From: Glomus cerebriforme | Lineage: Eukaryota; Glomeromycota; Glomeromycetes; Glomerales; Glomeraceae | NCBI GenBank assembly: GCA_003550305.1 | Contig: QKYT01000410.1 | Location: 2,392-27,359, forward strand | Direction of reading: 5' to 3' | Length of the DNA: 24,968 nt | Part shown: piece after piece, positions 1 to 8,209 of the stretch | How the letters are laid out: every line of letters begins with the position of its first letter | Numbering within the stretch: position 1 is the stretch's first letter | Translations under genes and position numbers: made by a program | Notes under the pieces: model-generated | What the model saw: only the letters and a program-made list of their open reading frames with translations | Databases searched by the model: none | Told to the model about the DNA's origin: nothing

Positions 1-568
1 TTGTAGTGACACCCAAACAATGCCATACAAAATGGAACGCCTTCAAAAGAGGTTATGAAAACCTCATAAGAATAACAAATGATAACGAGGAAGAATTTCC
101 TCTTACAAGCCCTAACTGACAGGGTTGGGAAATTTGTATGTACTAGGTAAAATTTGTCCCTGTACTTGTACTGTACTGTACTAAATTTTATATTAATTAT
201 TATATGTACTAACTGTACTAAACTGTACTAAACTGTACTAACTGTACTAATTTCCCAACCCTGCCCTAACAGTTTTGATTGAGCATGTTTCGGCGATATA
301 AATGATGAATTTTGGCTGCAGACTGGTAATTATTATTAAATATCATTAAATTTTATTTAGGCCATTTATTTACATTTTTTATTGGATTTTAGATTTGTTT
401 AGACAGGAGTGCAGACATCAAAATGCTATACATGATCACTATCAATATGAATATCAGTACAGGTCACGATCTCTGAGAAGAGAAAGAAGGGAAAGGAAAT
501 CCCCTTCTCAGGATCGATCGAGAGGTAGAGATGGTGGAAGAAGAGATAGAAGGAGAGATAGATCCTGA
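1..568 (+). pseudogene. Broken SANT/trihelix-like gene with RS-rich tail, 3' part only
   Basis: The frame starting at base 3 reads TPKQCHTKWNAFKRGYENL, which looks like the last helix of a Myb/SANT-like (trihelix, transposon-type) DNA-binding domain. A 147-bp inverted-repeat element then interrupts the codons at 117-263. Bridging its target duplication keeps the same frame (SFD, stop, ACFGDINDEFWLQT). A GT-AG intron at 326-392 joins in phase to exon 393-568, which reads DLFRQECRHQNAIHDHYQYE and then an Arg/Ser/Asp-rich tail, ending in TGA at 566-568. The remaining in-frame TGA at 280-282 and the inserted element make it non-functional. The 5' end lies outside the window. RS tails occur in splicing factors, but the SANT-like part suggests a multicopy, transposon-related family. 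The family name is uncertain. Confidence 0.6.
117..263. mobile_element. Short MITE (hAT-like ends) inserted in coding sequence
   Basis: A 15-bp perfect terminal inverted repeat, CAGGGTTGGGAAATT, begins at 120 and its complement ends at 263. GCCCTAAC occurs on both sides (109-116 and 263-270), so there is a 7-8 bp target duplication; three extra bases (TGA) sit at the left border. The interior carries irregular repeats of CTGTACTAA (about 165-250) and has no coding capacity. CAGGG ends and an 8-bp duplication suggest a non-autonomous hAT element; class is inference. It interrupts the SANT-like gene in which it sits. Confidence 0.75.
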
Positions 569-792
569 CATAGAAAATATTATAGACATTAAAATTTTTA
601 TTTTTATTTTATTATATTATAATTATATTTTGTTATTTATCAATTATCNTTATTANATTATTTTAATTTTGANAATAAAAAAANGAAATTATTTACTAAA
701 TATTATGATAATACAAAGCAATTATTCTGCATTTACTATATTCTANGAATATACTTATAATCAAANGNCNAGTNCNTTATAAATTAGTTTAA
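569..792. other. AT-rich intergenic stretch with ten ambiguous bases
   Basis: Ten N calls lie between 649 and 776 (649, 656, 673, 684, 746, 766, 768, 770, 774, 776). This points to low coverage or collapsed repeats in the assembly. No gene is visible, and the open frame that spans the Ns has no coding character. Confidence 0.8.
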
Positions 793-980
793 ATGCCGAA
801 ACTCTAATTTAAATCATATAAAAAGTATTGCCGAAACGCTGAAACAGTTTTGGCAAGTTTTGGCAATTTTGCGATTTTGATAGGTTTCGCAGTTTTAGCA
901 TTTCTTGATAATTTTGTGAAACTAGTTTCGGCAGTTTCACATATGCCATTCTGCCGAAACCTACTAGTTTCAGCAAGCAA
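793..980. repeat. GCCGAAAC / GTTTCGGC repeat patch in both orientations
   Basis: The octamer GCCGAAAC occurs at 795-802, 830-837 and 953-960, and its complement GTTTCGGC at 925-932. Degenerate versions such as GTTTCGCAG, GTTTTGGCAAG and GTTTCAGC fill the spaces. The right half (918-977) can fold because AACTAGTTTCGGC faces GCCGAAACCTACTAGTTTC. The patch appears to be a decayed tandem or inverted satellite. The remainder to about 1140 is AT-rich and featureless. Confidence 0.6.
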
Positions 981-1149
981 CCTTATGCCTCTTAAAGAAA
1001 TTGTAAACCATTATTTTTGGAAGTTTAAATTCATTGATTTTATTAACAAGATAATCAATATAATCCTTTATTTTATTTGAATCCATCTATCCATTCTTCT
1101 AAAACTAAATAATAATGCCGTTAGGAATTCATTCACTATGTGAGATTCT

Positions 1150-1890
1150 CTTTTTTTTTGAAAATGCAGATGGAAGTAGCTTTTTTCCATTTGTAATATA
1201 ACTATTAATTACCAAAACTATAAAGAATCTTATAAATTTTAGATAAATCAAAGAGTAGTAAAAAGAATGCGATTTACTTGCAGTACAAGTTAAGATAACA
1301 GTGAATCAATTGAGTTTCATCCATGTTAAAAATATTATGATATTTGAAAGACTTTTTAATTCTAAGGTGGGTGACGAATTGTTAAAATTTTTCCAATGAC
1401 TCTTCAGTCTGCTTTGGTAATTTTTGAGAGATCTTTATACATTAATGTAAAAATAGTTTGTGTCTTTTCATAAACAAAGTTAACTAACAAAATAATGTCT
1501 TAAAATTTTTTGTAGAATTATCATAAAGTGCAATTATTTCTGGTTTATTTAAAATATCAAACATAATAACTTTTACAATTATGTATGTAATAGCCAAACA
1601 GTAGCCAAATCCTATTTTTGCTATTTTATAATCCAATTGTATAACTTTTTTTCAGTTTCAAGGTAAAATACTTTCTAGCCAGAACTAATTTTTAAAGTAT
1701 ATCTTTTTGTTCCAGTTGTCTATTTTTTGCTTGCCTTCATCTAATGACCAATTATACTAGCATCAAGTTAAAAATGTTTCGCTGCTGAATTTCTTCCATT
1801 ATTTTTAACATAAGCTACAATTTTTTTTTTCTATTCAATAGAATATGAACGTCTAGTTGTAGCAGCTTTTTTTATGTTTAATTTGCTTAC
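1150..1890 (-). pseudogene. Decayed pogo/Tigger-like transposase
   Basis: Read on the minus strand from about 1890, one frame gives TTRRSYSIE, stop, KKKIVAYVKNNGRNSAAKHF and then DASII and MKASKK, with stops between them. This matches the N-terminal Brinker/CENP-B-type helix-turn-helix of pogo-like transposases. Further down come YLETEKKLYNWII (a second HTH, CENPB-type) and, after a frameshift, FKYHNIFNMDETQL, where the Asp of NMDET is the first acidic residue expected in the DDE_1 domain. A last piece, NGKKLLPSAFSKKK, resembles the usual NGTKLPP-KRK stretch near 1150-1190. The N-terminal third alone has at least seven in-frame TAA/TAG codons where Gln or Trp is expected, so the copy is dead. 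The catalytic C-terminus and both ends of the element are not recognisable. Confidence 0.72.
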
Positions 1891-2046
1891 ATTTGGCAGC
1901 TAGTTTAGTTTATTTACATATATAGCCTGTTTAACTTATTTACTTGTCTTTGTTTAACAGTTTTTTTAACCATATTTTTTTGTAAAATATGAATGAAACA
2001 GGTTATGCATATGACTTGCATTACAAAAAGCATATAAGCATTATTA
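1891..2046. other. AT-rich spacer, no gene
   Basis: Poly-T-rich sequence between the transposase relic and the next MITE. An open frame on the minus strand across 1914-2177 runs from this spacer into the MITE and has no domain or codon pattern, so it is not treated as a gene. Confidence 0.6.
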
Positions 2047-2344
2047 GTCCTATTCATTTCTGATTGATTAGATTTTTGATCGGGTTTTGAGTTGATAAAT
2101 ATTGGCTGATGGGATTGTGTAACTTGATCAGTGACCTGATTTTTCAGACCTAAAAAAAAGTGGTTTTTTTTGATCACATTTTAAAAATAAGTAAAATCAG
2201 CAAAAACAAATGTACTTATTGGTTGAATTTGAAATTTTTTTGTGATCACGATCAGCCAACTCAACTCTGATTTTTGATCACATATTCGGATTGGTTAACA
2301 GATTTTGTGATCAAAAACCTGAACAATCAGAAATGAACAGGCCT
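2047..2344. mobile_element. 298-bp MITE with 36-bp terminal inverted repeats (Harbinger-like)
   Basis: The left end (2047-2082) and the complement of the right end (2309-2344) match at 31 of 36 positions, with a shared core TTCATTTCTGATTG. The terminus AGGCCTGTTC resembles PIF/Harbinger (Tourist-type) ends. Short direct repeats ATT/ATTAT flank it, compatible with a 3-bp duplication; the exact duplication is unclear. The palindrome TGATCA occurs five times inside (2125, 2171, 2243, 2275, 2308), as expected of subterminal transposase-binding motifs. No protein is encoded. Confidence 0.72.
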
Positions 2345-2458
2345 ATTATATCATTATTTGTTGTACAAAAACAACTAGATGATCATTGTAATTATTGGTG
2401 CAGTTAAAAAGTACCAAAACTAAGCACAAAAAAAGAATGCTTAATTACTGCAAAATAC

Positions 2459-2630
2459 GGTAATTAATTTTATTTATAATTATGTGTATACACATAAATT
2501 TCCTTTTTTGGAAATTTGTGTAAAGGAAACAATATTGCTTTTTTAGAATCTGTGTAACGGCACGTGGCTATGTTACACAATTTTAAAGCATTTATTTATA
2601 CAATTAATCTAAACGTTACGGGTACACATT
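2459..2630 (+). repeat. Dispersed repeat, copy A
   Basis: This stretch is related to 24542-24765 in the same orientation. Both contain an ACACA...TTTTTT...TTTGTGT near-palindrome (2490-2522 here), an identical 24-base run (2590-2613 versus 24723-24746) and the same order of landmarks. Copy A keeps C and G where copy B mostly has T and A, so A is closer to the ancestral sequence. There is no coding capacity. It may be the terminal part of a larger element; the class is unknown. Confidence 0.65.
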
Positions 2631-2708
2631 GAATATATATCTGATATACTATAAATATAAATATACAGTATATAGATATAGATTTTTAAACTTTTGAATG
2701 TCAATTAA

Positions 2709-5190
2709 TTAATCATATTCATTAGTATAACTTTTAGCAATGCCAGATTGACCTTCCTCAGCTAATTGTACTTCTATTCCTTTAATTTGCTCAAGTCCTT
2801 GAAAAGTCCTTGAATTAAGATATTCTCCTATAATATCAAACATTTGATAAATAAAGTGTGAATCATTCAATAAATTGAATAATTAATTGAATAATTAATA
2901 TGTAAATTCACACCTGCAGCACTATTCAGTAAAGTCGATACTGATGTATTTTGATTACGTAATGTTAAATCTTTCATGCTATCTGCGATGTTTTCTGAAA
3001 AAAATAAAGAGTATAAATCTCACTGTGACCAAAAAAGTAACACTTGATTAGAATCACATATACCAGGCATGTCTCTAGCAGCATATTTTCGACTTTGTTT
3101 ATATTTTCCCGTGACTAAAGAGAAATGAGGTTCATCATCATCCTCGCTCAATACAGACTATTATTAAATAATATTATTAAAGGTTCATATTATTAACATC
3201 TTACATTCATATATATGAAAAAAAAATACCTTTCTGACTTCTTCAGTGTTTGAACGTATACCTAGTAAAAATAAATTGTGTTAAAATGTTTTTTGAATTT
3301 GACAATAATATATACTACTTACAAGATAACAAGAGCTGAAAATCAGTAACATATTCTCCCGACCATTGCTTTGATCTATATATATATATATATATTAGAA
3401 TTAAACCAATTTTGGTTAAATAATATATTAACTTACGGATTCAAAGCAATTTCTAACTCAAAGGGTGTTACAATCGGACGATAAAATTCCTAATGAAATT
3501 ATAAAATATTAGGAATAATTTTTTAATAAATTATTTAATAAATACTTACTTTTGAATCAATCAAGCTATTTTCAGGGCAAGCTACAAGTACAAAACATTC
3601 GATTTCCATAAAATTTGCCATTTTTGCGACATTAAGCTTGCCCATGACAAATGTATATGGCTTTTTGCCAGCATGGATGATTAGTTTTTTAAGATGCGAT
3701 ATTATAGTTAAATAAGACGCTAAATTTAAAGATTAAAACAAATTATTTAACTTGAAATATAATTAATTAACGCGGAGTAAAAATTACCAATTCCTAAAGT
3801 TCCTATAACTATCCCGATAACATCCGCATCCTTTGCTTTTTGAACCATATAATACCTAAAAATGAGTTGATAACATTCAAATAAATTATTTCGAGAATGT
3901 AAAATATCAGTATCGCGTAAGAACAGTACCGTTTCATCAAAGCTTTATTCACTTGTATAGTCTCTTGTCTTCCTACTCGTATTTCCGGGTCATATGAATA
4001 AACCTTCAAATTTAGAAATGAAATAATTTATTTTTTATCTATTAATAAAATTAATTATTTTCTTAACACTTACTTTGCATTTGTTATGTGTCATTATTAT
4101 ATTTGTCAAAGTTAAACTCTCGCAACCGATATAAAATATTGTACAATTTTCAATTGAAATATTTTCAGGTAATATATAATGTCTCCCTGAATTTTTTGAA
4201 TCGGAAGTATCTAACAATGAAGTAATCAATTAGTTAATAAATAACATTTACAGAAAGTAAACCCCGTCAAAAGGCTCACCTTCAGAGTTATTTGAAAAAT
4301 TAAATTCTGTTTCGACAAAGGTCTGAATAATATTTGTAAACTTCTTTTCATTCCGCAATTTAAAAACAAAGTCATCTATGAGAAAACACTAGTAAATCAA
4401 AAGAATGTCTTAAAAATATTACAAATAAAAAAATTCTTACTTATGCAATATGAATAAATAACATCATACATAATAAGCAATAGCTGATCCTTATCCTGCT
4501 TGAAAAATTGATCAAATGATTCTAAACAATGATCTAGATCGATAGGTTGTTTTCCAAATACGTATAATACGGGAAGTCGCGAAGTACTGTTAAATGGGAA
4601 GTTATATTATTATTATTATTGTTCGCAGGTAAAAAAATAAATAAATAAATAAATAATAAAATTATTACGGGCTTAAACATGAACGGCCATAATGGACAAT
4701 GCATTTGGCATCAACGTGTTTTGCTGCTACTTCATCTACACAACAGCTATTGTTAAATAAATAAGAAATAAAATGTAAATTTCAAGTAAATGAAAAATTT
4801 AATTGGATTATTTTTACCGCTTACCTTCCATACGAAGTATCCGCAAGAACAAAAATCTTTTTCTTGGTTCTTTCTTTTAGAATTGTGGCAATTTCGGCAG
4901 AATCTGCTAATAATTCATCAGGAAACTGCAGAGCGACCTTTATATAGAAATAATAGAAAATAAAAAGTATTAAAAAAACAAAAGGAATGCACATAAGGTT
5001 TTTCGAAAAAATTAAAATATACATTATCAAGTCCGCAGTCCATTAACACTTTCACAGTCCTGTCAATTTCATAAATATTTTCTAATTGCTTGGCGGAAAT
5101 CGCCAACTTTCTACTTTTCGCTTTAAGAACGCGTTCAATAACGGCGCTGCCGTCGTCAACAAAATTGTTTGGTCCTAGACGAGAAGCCAT
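2709..5190 (-). CDS. DPH2: Diphthamide biosynthesis protein 2 (Dph2)
   Basis: Fifteen exons: 5190-5023, 4937-4825, 4746-4669, 4586-4441, 4375-4280, 4210-4074, 4003-3930, 3855-3788, 3719-3550, 3489-3437, 3375-3323, 3261-3230, 3157-3064, 2994-2914, 2827-2709. All phases agree and give 493 residues, normal for Dph2. Dph2 partners Dph1 in the iron-sulphur, non-classical radical-SAM enzyme that moves the 3-amino-3-carboxypropyl group of S-adenosylmethionine to a histidine of eEF2, the first step to diphthamide in the cytosol. Visible family signatures are YEIDRTV near residue 40, [10 protein letters not shown] at 57, SCCVDEVAA at 94-102, HYGRSCLSP at 112-120, [55 protein letters not shown] and a C-terminal RTFQGLE. 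Cys95, Cys96, Cys109 and Cys117 are candidates for cluster support. The first ATG fits the family start. It diverges from uL23. Confidence 0.95.
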
Positions 5191-5354
5191 GGTATATAAC
5201 AGGCAAGTATATATAGAATTAAAATTTATGAATCAAGATCTTAGATCTTTGTCAGTGTTACCAGAAAATCCAATTTTATTGGATAATCATTGATATAAAT
5301 CGTATCTATTGAAACAAAATCAAGTTCTTTCTTTTCCGACGGTCATCGTTTGCA
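5191..5354. promoter_or_regulatory. 164-bp shared upstream region of DPH2 and uL23
   Basis: The two start codons face away from each other across 164 bp, so both promoters and both 5' leaders must fit here. Bases 5235-5249 contain a small palindrome, AAGATCTTAGATCTT. Co-regulation of two translation-related genes is inference. Confidence 0.6.
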
Positions 5355-6094
5355 ATGCCTCCTAAGAAACCAGGCAAGTGTTTAAAGGATCATTAATTGG
5401 AAATTTAAATATTATCGAAGAGAAAAGGATGATTACGATTGTTTAAGAAACAACCTTGCAATTATACTATTATTGTCGTGCTGAAATTAACTGTAATTTA
5501 AAATAGCCGACAAATCCGCTTCTAAGGAAAAATCAAAGGCACTATCAGCTAAGAAAGCTGTTTCAAAAGGAGATCATGGTAAAGTCAAAAAGAAGCCCCG
5601 CACTTCTACAACTTTCCATCGTCCAAAAACTTTGCGTCTACAGCGAAAACCCAAATATCCTCGCAAATCCGTCGCTCATACACCTCGCCTTGATCAATAT
5701 AAAATTCTAAAAAATCCACTAAACACCGAATCCGCAATGAAAAAAATTGAGGACACAAATACACTCGTTTTCATTGTTGATACTCAGGCTAATAAACACC
5801 AAATCAAAGATGCAGTGAAGAAACTATATGATGTTGATGCTCAAAAGATCAATACATTGATAAGGTATTTATGAACGATACATTCATGATTCAATACATA
5901 AATACTAATTACTTAAATATAAATTTCTACTTAGACCAAACGGAACAAAGAAGGCTTATGTTCGCCTTACAAGTGATGTCGATGCATTGGAAGTCGCAAA
6001 TAAGGTTTATTTCATTTTCAATCTTTATCAAAATTATTTTCATTTGTATTTATTCTCATTTTTTATAATAATTTCATAGATTGGATTCATTTAA
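5355..6094 (+). CDS. RPL23A: 60S ribosomal protein uL23 (L23a/L25)
   Basis: Four exons: 5355-5373, 5507-5864, 5935-6004 and 6080-6094, giving 153 residues. uL23 sits at the exit of the ribosomal tunnel, binds large-subunit rRNA and docks chaperones and the signal recognition particle. The sequence shows the eukaryotic basic N-terminal extension (roughly 1-50), [40 protein letters not shown], and a C-terminus [19 protein letters not shown]. The first intron must be GC-AG: only the donor CAG/GCAAGT at 5373/5374 keeps the frame with the acceptor at 5506, while the nearby GT at 5378 leads to a stop. The last exon encodes only four residues plus TAA. It pairs head-to-head with DPH2. Confidence 0.95.
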
Positions 6095-6402
6095 TTAAGA
6101 TATTATCGATTATTATCACAATAAAAAAGCTTTTAAATAAATACATTTAATGAATGCTGAAAGAGTCCGTTGCGTTGTATAATTGTCATTTAAACACAAG
6201 AATAAATTTGAACTCAATTAGCGAATGAATTATGTTAATATAAAAAAAATAATAAATATCAAAAATCATATCAAAATCAAAATTTTTTTAGTACTACCGT
6301 AATCACGTGAACTCGTAAATTGCAAATAAATTATGATCGTCATCAGTCTTTCTTTCCCATGGGTCTTCTAGTTATTCCCTAAAAAAAAAAAAATTATTTA
6401 TA
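6095..6402. promoter_or_regulatory. Intergenic: uL23 tail and PEX14 upstream region with TCACGTGA palindrome
   Basis: An AT-rich stretch of 308 bp with no open frame of interest. The palindrome TCACGTGA (E-box CACGTG core) lies at 6303-6310, 93 bp before the PEX14 start. CACGTG is bound by bHLH factors in fungi; function here is inference. A poly-A run of 12 sits just upstream of the start codon. Confidence 0.45.
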
Positions 6403-7789
6403 ATGAGAGAAAGTGAAGATAAACTTCAGGATGCTGCTTTATCGGATAATTCACCATCTACTGTTAAAAAAGAAAATAACGATCAAGCTGTATTAAACGT
6501 GGGAACTGCTATTAACAATGATTCAAATACAACAAGAAATAATGATAAAGTTCGTGAAATATTAGGTCAACCAAAAATGACACAGGAAGAAAGGGAAAGA
6601 AAAAGAAAAGAGTTAATTGAAAAACAAAAGGAAGCTCGTCAACGAGCAGAGAGAGCTGAAGAAGCATGGTTAAAAGAAGGAAATGCTAATGCTATTATTG
6701 GAGATACTAATGTTCCTAATGCTGTACAGCCTACACAGCCAAGAGAGAACTTAATATTGTCAGCAGTAAAATTCTTATCTAGTCCGCAAGTTCGTAATGC
6801 AGACGAGGACAAGAAACTCAAATTCTTGTTAAGTAAAGGTTTGACGCGAGTAGAAATTGATATTGCCAAAGGTAGAGTAAATGAAGAGGTATGTCATCTT
6901 TATACTTATTTCTTGCGAAGTACTTTTGGGCTCTGATGACTTTATGAATAAGAGGAAGAATATCTCTCATTTACTTTTTATTTATTTTTTTTTTTAAAAA
7001 AAAACATCATAGAAATCATTAGTCATGGATTCTGTGACAACGCCAACTGACCCACCACCTATTCCACCACGCACATATCAAATGGTAGTGGCAAGAACTC
7101 CATTATGGAAACACCTAATATTAGTTTTACTGATTACGGGTGTTTTCAGTGCCACGATGATTGCAGTAATTAAGGTATAAAGAATATATTTGTATCTTCA
7201 TTATATCAAACTTTATAACTTATTTTTATTTTTATTATAGAAATTTCTTGGTCCCGCAGTTACGGCCATTATTTCTGCTAAACAACAATTATATGCTCAT
7301 CAACTTAACCTTTTTAGAAGATTTAACGAAAATCTTTCAACAATTTTGTCTTTACGTAAATCAACTTCACCTAATAAATCCGATGAATCGCCTACACCAT
7401 ATGAAATAGATGGAATTTCTACTCCACCTAATTTACTTGCTCCTCTTGCTACTGATTTATCTGAATTAACTGAAAAATTAAGTACTCATCAACAAAATTT
7501 AGCAAAATATGATACAATGCCAGACCTACAACTCTCTTTTACATCTTTAGCGACGTATCTTTCATCGAGTGTTTACTCATTTTCTTCTTGGTCATCTTCA
7601 AATGATCGTGATTCTTCTGTTTCACAAGTACGAAGTGAAATTCGTAGTTTGAAAGGGTTGTTAATTAATCGTAGAAATTTTCCAAAAATTCCGCCTGTGC
7701 CAGCGTATTCGGCTCAATCGCAACAATCTTCATCTCAGCCTCAACAACCTCAGCAACAAGTAAATACGTTAAATGAAGATATAGAATAA
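6403..7789 (+). CDS. PEX14: Peroxin-14, peroxisomal docking protein
   Basis: Three exons: 6403-6888, 7013-7174 and 7241-7789, all phase 0, giving 398 residues. Pex14 is the peroxisomal membrane component that docks cargo-loaded Pex5 and helps form the import pore. The Pex5-binding fold lies at about 114-162 (ENLILSAVKFLSSPQVRN, then KLKFLLSKGLTRVEIDIA). Phe124 and Phe141 correspond to the aromatic pair that receives WxxxF motifs. It is preceded by an unusual N-terminal extension of about 113 residues with a highly charged helix at 60-92. Residues 176-182 (PPPIPPR) match a class II SH3 ligand, PxxPxR, as expected for contact with the Pex13 SH3 domain. A single hydrophobic segment at 196-214 is the membrane anchor. 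The rest is a Ser-rich region and a Gln-rich tail. Confidence 0.93.
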
Positions 7790-8209
7790 ATATCATGTGT
7801 GTTTAGGAATGTTGAAGATAATGGTCACACTAATATTTAATTCACATTGCAGTGTAGAATATTAATTAATGTAATATATGTAAATTTTGGAAAAACTTCA
7901 GCTTGTCAATACGATGAATTTACTTTACATATCCTTTGTAATATATTTTTTAAATTGTATAGTTATTTTAAATATCAAATACTCAGTAAAATAAACACAA
8001 GATTTTGGATAATTCAAGATTAAAGTTTTAATTTAGAATAAATAAAATAACGATAGGTAAATAAATATGTAATATTCAATCAATGAAATGAAATAAAATT
8101 AATAAGTTTATTAATATCATTGAAGCAAATTGTACGGCAACAATAAATTCATTATATGTCAGATTAAAATGAAACTAATATTAATAAATATTTATTTATT
8201 AAAAAATTA
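7790..8209. other. Convergent 3' region between PEX14 and REP
   Basis: 420 bp of AT-rich sequence that must hold the 3' UTRs and poly(A) sites of both genes. Several AATAAA-type hexamers occur on both strands (for example 7785-7790 overlapping the PEX14 stop). No gene is visible. Confidence 0.6.

Noticed and set aside
531..782. Open frame of 83 codons through the N-containing region
   Set aside because: Its first part is the RS tail read in the wrong frame and the rest is AT-rich with ambiguous bases.
850..1080. 76-residue open frame over the GCCGAAAC repeat patch
   Set aside because: The hydrophobic composition comes from TTT-rich repeat sequence; no homologous features.
1914..2177. 87-residue open frame on the minus strand
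   Set aside because: It crosses the edge of the 298-bp MITE and has no domain or codon bias; chance frame.
3377..3396. TA microsatellite and the AAAT repeat at 4637-4662
   Set aside because: Short simple repeats inside DPH2 introns, expected in DNA this AT-rich.
5378..5506. Conventional GT donor for the first uL23 intron at 5378
   Set aside because: Joining it to the acceptor at 5506 gives a stop within a few codons and loses the family N-terminus.
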